Assembly: GCA_035523995.1 (NCBI GenBank)
Contig: DATKPQ010000065.1
Span: 62,001-126,000 of the forward strand
Reading direction: 5' to 3'
DNA: 64,000 bases
From: JASHVB01 sp035523995
Lineage (GTDB): Bacteria > Pseudomonadota > Alphaproteobacteria > Acetobacterales > Acetobacteraceae
A model generated the notes under the pieces. The model did not search any database. It was not told the DNA's origin and was given only the letters and a program-made list of their open reading frames with translations. Positions 9,583 through 17,361 of the stretch are shown piece by piece. Numbering within the stretch: position 1 is the first letter of the stretch; every line of letters begins with the position of its first letter. Position numbers and translations under genes: made by a program.

Positions 9583-9813
9583 TGTCCGTCCCTCCCGACG
9601 CTGTGGATGCGAGGGACGCGGGCCAGGTGATGGCGGACGCCAAACTGCTGCGGTCACGCCACCGAGCCGCGACCACCGCCTGCGCTCAACATAGCCTAAC
9701 GAAGAAGCGCCGGCCGATAACAGAAACGTGAGGCCGCGGTAGGACTTTGGCTTTGTCCGGTGGTGGCCTCCTGCTAGTCAGGCTGCATCGCAACACGTCA
9801 CCGGAGACCGGCC

Positions 9814-10119
9814 ATGGACATAGAAGAGCGGCTGCAACGTGTCGAAGCCGGATTGGACATGCTGGCACCGCTGCGGCGCCTCGCAGTACCCGCGGCGCCG
9901 GACATGATCGACGAATGGGCACGCATTTCGATGCTGCTGCTGCGCCTCTCCGCGGTGACCGGGACGCTATGCGCGGTCGCCGGTGTGCCGGGAGACCTGG
10001 CGCGGAAATGGGTCATGGCGATGGTATCGCATCCTCCTGCCGAAGACCTGGGCCAGCTCACCGAGCAAGTTATGGATGCGCTGCTGCTGGCGCACGGCAA
10101 CGTGGCCGGTTCAGCCTAG
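9814..10119 (+). CDS. small helical hypothetical protein
   Basis: 101 residues, unrecognised. It begins ATG after a GGAGA site at good spacing. The sequence is helical and amphipathic, starting MDIEERLQRVEAGLDMLAPL, with a Leu/Ala-rich middle (ARISMLLLRLSAVTGTLCAV) that could be a buried helix rather than a membrane span. No catalytic motif is visible. It is followed immediately by a tandem repeat and a palindromic element, so it is monocistronic. It is a plausible real gene because of the ribosome site and non-random composition. Confidence 0.55.
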   Translation: MDIEERLQRVEAGLDMLAPLRRLAVPAAPDMIDEWARISMLLLRLSAVTGTLCAVAGVPGDLARKWVMAMVSHPPAEDLGQLTEQVMDALLLAHGNVAGSA

Positions 10120-10133
10120 CGGCTGCCGACGTT

Positions 10134-10175
10134 ATGCATGTCACTGAAAATGTCATGCATGTCACTGAAAATGTC
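10134..10175. repeat. two perfect tandem copies of a 21-base unit
   Basis: The unit ATGCATGTCACTGAAAATGT plus C occurs twice back to back (10134-10154, 10155-10175), and a shorter degenerate echo (ACACATATCATTG) follows. It lies just after the small gene ending at 10119 and leads straight into a palindromic element. It is AT-richer than its surroundings. Confidence 0.9.
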
Positions 10176-10185
10176 ACACATATCA

Positions 10186-10270
10186 TTGCGATATCGGAGC
10201 GACGAAGCAACCTCGGTCGTGAGTCGCCACATGTAACCGAATTTGCTTCGTCGCTTCGCTCCTCGCAATG
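10186..10270. repeat. REP-like palindromic element (family B, copy 1)
   Basis: An ~85-base imperfect inverted repeat. The left arm (CATTGCGATATCGGAGCGACG then AAGCAA) mirrors the right arm (TTGCTTCGTCGCTTCGCTCC then TCGCAATG). This sequence type is a common dispersed palindrome in alphaproteobacteria. The right end reaches within 3 bases of the ATG of the mug gene at 10273, so it must lie in that gene's leader. Confidence 0.85.
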
Positions 10271-10272
10271 AC

Positions 10273-10872
10273 ATGTCCCTCTCACCATCACACACACTGC
10301 CCGACCTGCTGCACGAAGGCATTGAGCTGGTATTTGTCGGCATCAATCCATCGCTCTATTCGGTCGCGCAGGGCCACTACTTCGCACGCAAGACCAACCG
10401 GTTCTGGCCGTGCCTGTCGCGATCAGTACTCAGCCGCCCGGTGCGACAGGCGCTCGGCGTGGAAATACTGCTGCCAATTCACGATCAGCTTCTTCCGGTG
10501 CATGGCATAGGTTTCACCGATGTGGTGAAGCGCCCGACCGCGAAGGCCGCAGACCTGGGACGCGATGAATTCGCAGCCGGCGCGGCCGCGTTGGTCGCCA
10601 GGCTCAAGCGTTCTCAGCCGCGTGTCGCGTGTTTCCAGGGCATGATGGGATACCGGCCGGTCGCTGCCGCACTCGGGCTGGGGACCCGCGATCTGGCATT
10701 GGGACTACAACCTGCAATCCTCGGCACGACGCAGGTGTTCGTGGTCCCCAGCCCAAGTCCTGCCAATGCGCATTTTACACCGGCGCAACAGACGGAATGG
10801 TACGATCGTCTGGCGGTGCATCTTTGTTCGGTCGCGACTGCGTCCCGATCGCCCGCAGCAACGACTGGCTAA
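10273..10872 (+). CDS. mug: mismatch-specific uracil/thymine-DNA glycosylase
   Basis: 199 residues of the Mug/TDG family. The active-site motif GINPSLYS near the N terminus carries the catalytic Asn, and the second conserved motif PSPSPANAHF lies near the C terminus; YFARKTNRFWP is also typical. It removes uracil or ethenocytosine opposite guanine in DNA. The start is the ATG at 10273, at the edge of a palindromic repeat; an in-frame upstream codon at 10243 lies inside the repeat and is unlikely. The last 98 bases overlap, in opposite orientation, the end of the glycosyltransferase gene. Confidence 0.9.
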   Translation: MSLSPSHTLPDLLHEGIELVFVGINPSLYSVAQGHYFARKTNRFWPCLSRSVLSRPVRQALGVEILLPIHDQLLPVHGIGFTDVVKRPTAKAADLGRDEFAAGAAALVARLKRSQPRVACFQGMMGYRPVAAALGLGTRDLALGLQPAILGTTQVFVVPSPSPANAHFTPAQQTEWYDRLAVHLCSVATASRSPAATTG

Positions 10873-13051
10873 ACGCCACGGTATTGAAACGCTGTCGCGC
10901 ATAGGCAATCTGCGCGGCACAGATCTGCCGCCACAGCGTATCATTCATCAGCAACGCGCAGATCGCATCAGCAAATCCGTCCGCATCGTCGCGCACGCAC
11001 GCGACATTCCCAACTCCGGGCAGGCCTTGGACCCCAACCAATGTGGTAACCAGCGGCACGCCTTCCTTCAGCGCCTCCACCACCTTCAGCTTCACACCTG
11101 CGCCGCAGCGCAACGGCACCACCGCGACCCGTGCCTGCCGGTAACAGGACTGCAAGACCGCGTCGCTCACGTCTGCCGCCACGCGCACACTGTCGCCTGC
11201 CAATGCGCACACGCGCGCCGTCGGCTCGGAACCGACAATGCAGAGCGCGGCATCCGGCACGCGCGCACGCACGCGCGGGAATACATTCATGGCAAACCAG
11301 CACGCAGCATCTTCATTCGGCGGATGGGCAAAGCCAGCGACGAAGATGATCTCGCGACCCGGAGGCGGTGGCCGTTCCGTACCGAAACGATCGAAGCAAT
11401 ATGGCAGCACGGCATGCGCAACCGTGTCGGGGGCGAGGGTACGAACAGCGGCCGCTTCCTCCTCTGATGGGTACAGCACGGCATTGACGTTGCGCCACAC
11501 GGCACGCTCCCGCTCCTCCATGCGATCCGCCGCACGCAGCAACGCTTCATCCTGCAACAGCGCTCCTTGCATGCGCATCCGGTTGAAATGAAGATCGTGG
11601 CCGTAATAGACGACATGCGCCGTGCTGTGCGCCCTGATCGTGGCCAGGCAGTCTTCCGCCACCTCCGGCCGGCTTACCAGTACCAGATCAAGTTCGGTGC
11701 CGTACTCGTGCATCCATGCGGCAAATGTCATTTGGTTCGGACCGTGCAGGACCTCGACGCCCAAATCCTGCAGCACCTCGACATAGCCTGGCTTGTAATG
11801 CAGGTTCAGCGGCCAGAATTTGACGACCATATTCTCGGCGAGCAGAGCGCGGAGCATGCACAGGATGGTGCGCGAACCGGCATCGCGATCCGCCGTTGGC
11901 ACTTCGTGATCCACCACAAGCACCACGCGGCGATGCCGCGCTTGCTCGCGCGCACGGATAACATGCTCGCCATTGCGATAGCAGTCGCGTGCCAGCTCGG
12001 TTGCCCATGCGTCAACGAAGCGGCGCCGGTTCACCGCCTGGCAGGACTTGATGCCGACATCCAGGTCGCGGCCGTGCGACACGCCTTCATGATGGATCAC
12101 GACCGATCGCGGCTGGTACAGCGTTTTCAGCCCGCTTGCGCGCAGGCGAAAGCAGAGATCGGCATCTTCGAAATAGGCCGGTGCATAGCGTTCGTCGAAC
12201 CCGCGCAGCCGTTCGAATGTTTCACGCCGGAGCATCAGGGACGCACCGGAACAATAGTGCACCTCGCGCACGTAGTTGTAGATCGGCTTGCCTGGATCGT
12301 CATGGCGGCCGAAATTCCAACCCGATCCGTCGTTCCAGATAATGCCGCCCGCCTCCTGCAATCGCCCATCCGGGTAGATCAGTTTAGACCCAACCGCACC
12401 CACGTCGTCTCGGCATGCAAGCAGGTCCAGCATGGCGTCGGCCCAGCCAGGCATCACCTGCGTGTCGTTGTTCAAGAGCAATACAAATGCGCCGCGCGCG
12501 GTGGCTGCCGCGGAATTGCAGGCGCGCAGATAGCCGAGGTTTTCAGCATTGCGTTGCAGCCGGATGCCCCGCACACGAGCGAGACACGCGGTTTCCTCGC
12601 CGGGAAAGGCGTCGTCCACGACGATGACTTCGAACAATACCGCAGGCGGATGGGCAGCGATCGAGCCAAGGCAGCGGAGCGTGAAACCGGTGCAGCCGTA
12701 GCTGGGAATGATGACGGATAACACCGGTTCGTCCGAGCTCGGGACAGCGATCCCTTCTGCCTGCACGATTTCGATCAACGGAACGGCAGCGGAGGGCGGT
12801 GCTGCCCGGCGCATGCGGCGTGCGCGCCACCAAAGCGGGAGCCTCCGGTGCACCTGCCCTGTGCACGTCCACCAGACAATCAAAACACCCCGACGCAACA
12901 GGCCAGCCGCAACCGGATGCCTCACACGCAAGGCCTGCGCCAGCGACAAACAGCGCCAGACTAGCCCATCGGCAGCATCTGCCAGCAAACCGGAGAACCG
13001 CGCACCATGCACACTGATGCGGCTGACCCACAGACGTTGCGCGTCGCTCAC
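10775..13051 (-). CDS. bifunctional GT2-GT4 glycosyltransferase
   Basis: 758 residues with two transferase modules. Residues ~105-340 are a GT-A fold family 2 domain (SVIIPSYGCTGFT, nucleotide motif LLLNNDTQVMPGW, acceptor-side ED in YFEDADLCFRL). Residues ~375-740 are a GT-B family 4 domain (FVAGFAHPPNEDA, GVKLKVVEALKEGVPLVTT). The N-terminal 100 residues are Arg/Trp-rich without a domain. Such two-domain enzymes build surface polysaccharides or O-chains. The start is GTG at 13051 with GGAGG five bases upstream. The 3' end runs 98 bases into the oppositely oriented mug gene. It stands alone, not in an obvious polysaccharide operon. Confidence 0.9.
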   Translation of the reverse strand: MSDAQRLWVSRISVHGARFSGLLADAADGLVWRCLSLAQALRVRHPVAAGLLRRGVLIVWWTCTGQVHRRLPLWWRARRMRRAAPPSAAVPLIEIVQAEGIAVPSSDEPVLSVIIPSYGCTGFTLRCLGSIAAHPPAVLFEVIVVDDAFPGEETACLARVRGIRLQRNAENLGYLRACNSAAATARGAFVLLLNNDTQVMPGWADAMLDLLACRDDVGAVGSKLIYPDGRLQEAGGIIWNDGSGWNFGRHDDPGKPIYNYVREVHYCSGASLMLRRETFERLRGFDERYAPAYFEDADLCFRLRASGLKTLYQPRSVVIHHEGVSHGRDLDVGIKSCQAVNRRRFVDAWATELARDCYRNGEHVIRAREQARHRRVVLVVDHEVPTADRDAGSRTILCMLRALLAENMVVKFWPLNLHYKPGYVEVLQDLGVEVLHGPNQMTFAAWMHEYGTELDLVLVSRPEVAEDCLATIRAHSTAHVVYYGHDLHFNRMRMQGALLQDEALLRAADRMEERERAVWRNVNAVLYPSEEEAAAVRTLAPDTVAHAVLPYCFDRFGTERPPPPGREIIFVAGFAHPPNEDAACWFAMNVFPRVRARVPDAALCIVGSEPTARVCALAGDSVRVAADVSDAVLQSCYRQARVAVVPLRCGAGVKLKVVEALKEGVPLVTTLVGVQGLPGVGNVACVRDDADGFADAICALLMNDTLWRQICAAQIAYARQRFNTVAFSQSLLRAIGTQSRPNKDAPPDDRTIPSVAPV

Positions 13052-13167
13052 GAGGACCTCCGCCGGTCGAGGGCCCTCGTATCCGAAACGCGATTGACCG
13101 GTCGGAGGGCGTGCCCTCCCACCTAGCGGCCACTGGTTAAGCGATGCTTAACGCCGGATCGCCAAAA

Positions 13168-13230
13168 ACCTCTCCCACGGAGCGGGAGAGGTCGAGGTGC
13201 GAAGCACCGAGGGTGGGGGCGATCGGGAGC
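13168..13230. repeat. mirror-armed intergenic repeat (family A, copy 1, single arm)
   Basis: Contains the family A arm: CCTCTCCCACGGAGCGGGAG hairpin, then GAGGTCGAGGTGCGAAGCAC, then GAGGGTGGGGGCGATCGGGA. Only one arm is present here; copies at 28.4, 58.1 and 60.2 kb have two mirrored arms. It lies 30 bases past the stop codon of the crotonase gene. Confidence 0.8.
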
Positions 13231-13259
13231 GTCGAACGAAAGCTGTGTACCTCTTTATG

Positions 13260-14039
13260 TCACCGCCCCTTGAAATCCGGCAGCCGACGATCCGCCATCG
13301 CCTTCACCCCTTCCCGGAAATCCTCCGTATTACGCAGCCAATTCTGCTCTTCGTATTCGCGCTCGGTGGCGGCAGCGACGGCCTCGGCCAGCCCACGCCG
13401 CAGCGTCTCACGCGTCGAAATGATGGCAAGCGGCGCGGAGTGGGCGATTTCCGTCGCCACCTCCTTGGCCTTCGTCCGCACCTGATCCTGCGGCACGCAG
13501 TAATCCGCAAGGCCCAGCACCAGCGCTTCCTCGCCGGTAATGCGCCGGCCGCTGTACATCAGCGAGCTCGCCTTCTGCAGCCCGATCAACCGCGGCAGCG
13601 TGCAGGTGAGGCCGAAGCCGGGATGGAAGCCCAGCCGGGTGAAATTGACCGAGAACCGCGCCTCCGGACAGGTGACACGGAAATCCGCCATCACCGCGAG
13701 CCCGACGCCTGCGCCCACCGCCGCGCCATGCACGGCAGCGACGATCGGCTTGCCGGTGCGCCACAGCCGCTGCGCTTCCTTGTAGAGATGCCGCCCGCGC
13801 CTGGCCCCGACACCGACGCCGTCCGACCCGCGGCTGCCGAAATCCGCGCCGGCACAAAAATGCTTGCCTTCGGCGCACAACACGACGGTGCGCACGTCCG
13901 GCATGCGGTCCCATTCCTCCAGCACGTCGGCGATTTCCGCCACCATGTCGGTATCGACGAAATTGTTCGGCCCGCGCCGGATCTCGATGGTGCCGACCAT
14001 GCCCTCATGGTTCGCGGCTATGTGTTCGAAGCTTTGCAT
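13260..14039 (-). CDS. enoyl-CoA hydratase/isomerase (crotonase) family protein
   Basis: 259 residues with the crotonase fold. The oxyanion-hole segments are visible (EGKHFCAGADFG and HGAAVGAGVGLAV), and the C-terminal helical region is normal. By alignment from memory with rat enoyl-CoA hydratase, both catalytic glutamates appear replaced: Glu144 corresponds to Phe in ARFSVNFTRLG, and Glu164 to Ser in KASSLMYSG. So it binds an acyl-CoA thioester but is probably not a simple hydratase; isomerase, hydrolase or another crotonase chemistry is possible. The start at 14039 has AGGA upstream; the ATG at 14060 is a weaker alternative. It is divergent from the alpha/beta hydrolase. Confidence 0.85.
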   Translation of the reverse strand: MQSFEHIAANHEGMVGTIEIRRGPNNFVDTDMVAEIADVLEEWDRMPDVRTVVLCAEGKHFCAGADFGSRGSDGVGVGARRGRHLYKEAQRLWRTGKPIVAAVHGAAVGAGVGLAVMADFRVTCPEARFSVNFTRLGFHPGFGLTCTLPRLIGLQKASSLMYSGRRITGEEALVLGLADYCVPQDQVRTKAKEVATEIAHSAPLAIISTRETLRRGLAEAVAAATEREYEEQNWLRNTEDFREGVKAMADRRLPDFKGR

Positions 14040-14135
14040 GGCGGTTTCCTGCCCTTTCATTCGCTGATCCTGTCTGCCAGCCTACGCCGCTTGCTCTACC
14101 TGCGGGAGAGGGGCCAAACCGAGGAGGAAATGCGT

Positions 14136-14894
14136 ATGCCCATGCTCGATCGCGACGGCGTCGGCATCTGGTACGAGGTGCATGGCGAAGGCCCGGCCAT
14201 CCTGCTGAGCCATGGCTACAGCGCAACGTGCCGCATGTGGGATGGACAGATCGCGGCGTTGCGGGACCGCTACAAGCTGATCGTGTGGGACATGCGCGGC
14301 CACGGTCAGAGCGATGCGCCCGCCGATCCGGCGGCATACTCGGAAACAGCAACGGTCGCCGATATGACGGCATTGCTGCGCGCGTGCGATGTGCCATGGG
14401 CAGTGATCGGCGGCCTGTCGCTGGGCGGCTACATGTCGCTCGCGTTCCATCTGCGCCATTCGGGCTACGTGCGCGCGCTGATGCTGTTCGATACCGGGCC
14501 CGGCTTCCGCAATGATGCGGCGCGCGGCGCGTGGAACGCGCGGTCGCGCCAGCGGGCCGACGACCTGGACGCACGCGGCTTCGCCGCGTTGGGAAACAGC
14601 GACGAGGTGCGCATGAGCCGGCACCGCGCCGCCGCAGGCCTCGCCGGCGCCGCACGCGGCATGCTGACGCAGCAGGACGATGCGGTGATCCGTTCGCTGG
14701 AGACGATCCGGGTGCCGACACTGGTGCTGGTTGGCGCGAACGACACGAATTTCCTGGCGGCCACCGACTACATGGCGACGAAGATCGCGGGCGCGACGAA
14801 GGTCGTGATCGCAGATGCCGGCCACGCATCGAATTTGCATCAGCCGGCGGCGTTCAATTTGGCGATGGGGGCGTTTTTGGCGAACCTGCCGTAA
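14136..14894 (+). CDS. alpha/beta hydrolase
   Basis: 252 residues. Alpha/beta hydrolase fold: oxyanion segment LLSHGYSAT, nucleophile elbow GGLSLGGY (Ser in GxSxG), acid residue in VGANDTNF and catalytic His in DAGHASNLHQP. The substrate is an ester, lactone or similar; the closest families are the 3-oxoadipate enol-lactonase-like hydrolases, but nothing fixes the substrate. I chose ATG 14136, eight bases after GAGGAGG; ATGs at 14130 and 14142 are alternatives. It is transcribed away from the crotonase gene, and both may act in acyl or aromatic degradation (inference). Confidence 0.88.
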   Translation: MPMLDRDGVGIWYEVHGEGPAILLSHGYSATCRMWDGQIAALRDRYKLIVWDMRGHGQSDAPADPAAYSETATVADMTALLRACDVPWAVIGGLSLGGYMSLAFHLRHSGYVRALMLFDTGPGFRNDAARGAWNARSRQRADDLDARGFAALGNSDEVRMSRHRAAAGLAGAARGMLTQQDDAVIRSLETIRVPTLVLVGANDTNFLAATDYMATKIAGATKVVIADAGHASNLHQPAAFNLAMGAFLANLP

Positions 14895-14902
14895 AAGTGC
14901 GG

Positions 14903-15211
14903 TTAGTTCGTCCGGAAGTCGTCAACCATCACCTGGTTGAAGTCGAACGTGCGATCGGCGGAAAGACATCCCGTTCTAGCCGGGTTTCCCGCGCCAATTG
15001 CAGCCGCGCCAGCGATAGGGGCGCTGCATCGCATCGCCCGTGCCGCCGTCTCCGCTTCGTCGCGCAGCACCGCCCGCACCACTTGGTCATGCTCTGCCCA
15101 GGACGAATGACGACGCACCGTCGCGACCGACCCGGCAGCGATCGGTGCTTTTGCGCCTCGGCAACGCCACATGGGCTCGCTCTCAATAAGGAGCGGCTGC
15201 TGCTCTGACAT
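14903..15211 (-). pseudogene. GntR/FCD-type regulator fragment
   Basis: A ~102-codon minus-strand remnant. The stretch PLLIESEPMW followed by SSWAEHDQVVRAVLRDEAET then AARAMR matches the end of an FCD effector domain of GntR-family repressors (EHxxIxxAIxxxDxxxAxxAMRxH). The winged-helix DNA-binding part and most of FCD are missing, and the C-terminal ~40 residues do not fit the family. The adjacent plus-strand ABC fragment is also broken, suggesting that a former regulator-transporter locus has decayed here. Seen as resemblance only; a profile search would settle it. Confidence 0.45.
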
Positions 15212-15265
15212 GAACGTCGGCAAGGGAAAAGGTCGTCGGTTTGCTAACCGCCTTGCTGCTAATGC

Positions 15266-15532
15266 GTGCCTCGACTCACACATCGCGATGTGTTGGTGGT
15301 CGCCAACCCGGTCTTCGGCGTCGATTTCGCAGCGGTGGCGGAAATCCATGTGCAGATCGTGGCCGCCCGAAAGCGTGGCACCGCGGTGCTGCTGGTGAGC
15401 GAGGATCTCGACGAACTGCTGGAACTCGCCGACCGCATCCTGGTGATGTCCTTGGGCGCGGTTGTGCACGAAACGACGCGCGAGGCCGCCGACCGCATGG
15501 TGATCGGCCGCTACATGGCGGGCCATGCGTGA
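15266..15532 (+). pseudogene. C-terminal fragment of sugar/nucleoside ABC ATPase
   Basis: 88 codons. VLVVANPVFGVDFAAVAEIH followed by LLVSEDLDELLELADRILVM closely match the Walker B/D-loop end of the second ATPase cassette of simple-sugar or nucleoside ABC transporters (family form: NPTRGLDVGA...LLVSEDLDE). The Walker A, signature motif and the whole first cassette are missing, and the GLD has become GVD. It is a 3' remnant of an ~500-residue gene. No matching permease is nearby. Confidence 0.7.
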
Positions 15533-15668
15533 GCGTCGGCTAAGACCAACGACATTTTTATTAAGTGATGGACAGGCGGGCGCATCACAACGGAAGGGTA
15601 CGTACCTCTTGCGCGGCGCCGCTGTTCGCGATTGTCTCGAAGTTTGTGGGGCGTGTTGAACCGTATCC

Positions 15669-16019
15669 GTGGACATTACTATCGGCCATACGCCGACCGT
15701 ATCCAACGCACTTGGATGCGGCTTCCTGGCGGAGATTTACGAAAATGCGCTCGCGTACGAATTACGCCATGCTGGACTCGCCGTGGTGCAGCAGGCCGGC
15801 GTGACGGTGCGGTATCATGGCATCGTCCTTGGACGGTATCTTGCCGACCTGTTGATTGAGCAGGTGGCTGCTGTGGAGCAAAAGGCGGTTCGTGCGTTGG
15901 ACAACGTGCATCGCGCGTAATGCATGAACTACCTCAGTGCCAGCAACCAGCCCTTGTGCCTGCTGCTCAACTTCGGCCGGCCACGCCTGGAGATACACCG
16001 TCTGGTCTGGCGGTTTTGA
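15669..16019 (+). pseudogene. GxxExxY family gene with one in-frame stop
   Basis: The frame encodes a GxxExxY (PD-(D/E)XK-like, PF13366) protein: LGCGFLAEIYENALAYELRH, then VVQQAGVTVRYHG, then YLADLLIEQ. A TAA at 15918-15920 falls exactly where the family has Gln in HxAQxxNYL. The same frame then continues without shift (NYLSASNQPLCLLLNFGRPR) to a normal end at 16017-16019. A single C-to-T change of CAA would explain it. The usual E-L-K of the core reads EQK, and the N terminus looks degraded, so decay is more than one step. The start, if any, is GTG at 15669. Confidence 0.8.
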
Positions 16020-16204
16020 GGAGTCATCGTCGCCGCACGGCTTCGATATATCCGCGTTCATTCGCGTTCATCTGCAGTTCCAACTTATGTGTGACGCAGG
16101 ACGAGCATGGGTCGATCGCAAAGGCGCCCCGCATTGAAATACACCCCCTACACTGGCCTGGAGCTTTTTGCCCAGCCTGCACCTGCTCCTCGGCCGCATT
16201 TTGC

Positions 16205-16417
16205 CTATGTCCCTTCGTCCAGCGACGGAGGATTGCCGATAGAGCAGCGGATCAGCCTAATCTTCCAACCGGGATGGTCATCCTCCCATTGAGGGCCCAT
16301 CATCATTCCGGCCTGCTGGCATGCCGAAATACCGACAAACGGCCGGTCTACTGGAACAGTGACATGACATGCACCCCCGGAAAGCGTGCAAATCAATAAC
16401 GAAAGGTAAACCACCAT
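16205..16417 (-). CDS. small secreted Cys-containing protein
   Basis: 70 residues. It has a short hydrophobic N terminus (MVVYLSLLICTLSGG) that could be a signal peptide, then ACHVTVPVDRPFVGISACQQ and a C-terminal HPGWKIRLIRCSIGNPP. Three Cys remain after the hydrophobic part. I recall short proteins of this pattern (CHV...DRPF.GI.ACQ.AG...PQW...HPGW) in Acetobacteraceae, function unknown. The ATG at 16417 has only a weak ribosome site; an upstream in-frame start at 16504 would spoil the signal peptide. It is downstream of decayed genes but itself looks intact. Confidence 0.6.
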   Translation of the reverse strand: MVVYLSLLICTLSGGACHVTVPVDRPFVGISACQQAGMMMGPQWEDDHPGWKIRLIRCSIGNPPSLDEGT

Positions 16418-16653
16418 AGCGTGTCCCGTGTTTGGGTCAACGAATTTGCCACGTATGCCGAACAATGTCACGATCATAATGATCCGGCATCGAATGTACA
16501 GCAAAATCGATTATTACAGCTGGTGAATACGCCCCAGGCCGCAGGTTTATGCGACGGAGTCACCTGTCCGAGCATTGGCAGCAACATATCGACAGCGGGT
16601 AAAGATCTCCAAGAAAAGTATCAATTACAACGATCTGGCGCGGCAACCCCCCG

Positions 16654-17361
16654 TCACCCGCCCGCGGCGGTGGTATCGCCGCGCAGGCAGCCGATCGTCA
16701 TGTCCACGTCCATGACGTCGCCGAACACGTTGTAGAACGCCGTCAGCGATGCATCATGCTCTGCCTGGGACGCGGCGGCGTTGGCGTCGCTCACCATGAT
16801 GGTGCGGAAATTCATCATCATCGCGTCCCGCGCCGAGGATTCGCAGCAGACATTGGTCACCGTGCCCGTGATCAGCACCGTATCGAAGCCGCGCGCCCGC
16901 AGCATCCCTGGCAGTTCGGACGCGCCGGGCAGGAACGCGCTGTAACGATATTTCAGCACCACCGCATCCTCCGCCCGCACATCCAGCGTCGGCCACAGCT
17001 CGTGGCCGGCCATATCCGCCGACATTGCGTCGATGCGCCGCTGCCGCATCGCCGGCGTCGCCATCTCCTGGGCCACCGACCATTCGTCCAGGCAACGCGC
17101 ATCGTGCGTGTTCTTCACCCAGAACACGCCGCCCCCCGCCCGCCGCACCGCATCCGCCAGCGTGTTCACCGCGGGCACGATGTCGCGCGCGGCCGGGATC
17201 ACCGCGTGGCCGACCGCTTCATCCATGAAGGCCCGCTGCAGGTCGATCACCACCAGCGCCGTGCGCGCCGGTTCCAGCGCCGCGAAACAATGCAGCGTCC
17301 CGCGCCGGGCCAATACGCGGGACACCACGTCGTCAGGAATGGTCGCGCCGTTCAGTTTCAT
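16654..17361 (-). CDS. isochorismatase-family cysteine hydrolase
   Basis: 235 residues of the isochorismatase-like cysteine hydrolase superfamily. The catalytic triad is visible: Asp in ALVVIDLQRAF, Lys in VVLKYRYSAF and Cys in TGTVTNVCCESSARDA. Members hydrolyse amides (nicotinamide, N-carbamoyl compounds, ureido acids) or enol ethers; this one cannot be assigned a substrate. Its start codon lies 29 bases inside the end of the upstream ABC ATPase gene, so it is the last gene of the peptide-transport operon. The operon context suggests it acts on an imported amide-type compound (inference). Confidence 0.9.
   Translation of the reverse strand: MKLNGATIPDDVVSRVLARRGTLHCFAALEPARTALVVIDLQRAFMDEAVGHAVIPAARDIVPAVNTLADAVRRAGGGVFWVKNTHDARCLDEWSVAQEMATPAMRQRRIDAMSADMAGHELWPTLDVRAEDAVVLKYRYSAFLPGASELPGMLRARGFDTVLITGTVTNVCCESSARDAMMMNFRTIMVSDANAAASQAEHDASLTAFYNVFGDVMDVDMTIGCLRGDTTAAGG

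Noticed and set aside
10134..10175. CRISPR array
   Set aside because: Only two adjacent copies of a 21-base unit with no spacers; no cas genes in the window.
13197..14129. Long N-terminal extension of the alpha/beta hydrolase
   Set aside because: This part is antisense to the crotonase gene and lacks hydrolase features; the hydrolase begins at 14136 behind GAGGAGG.
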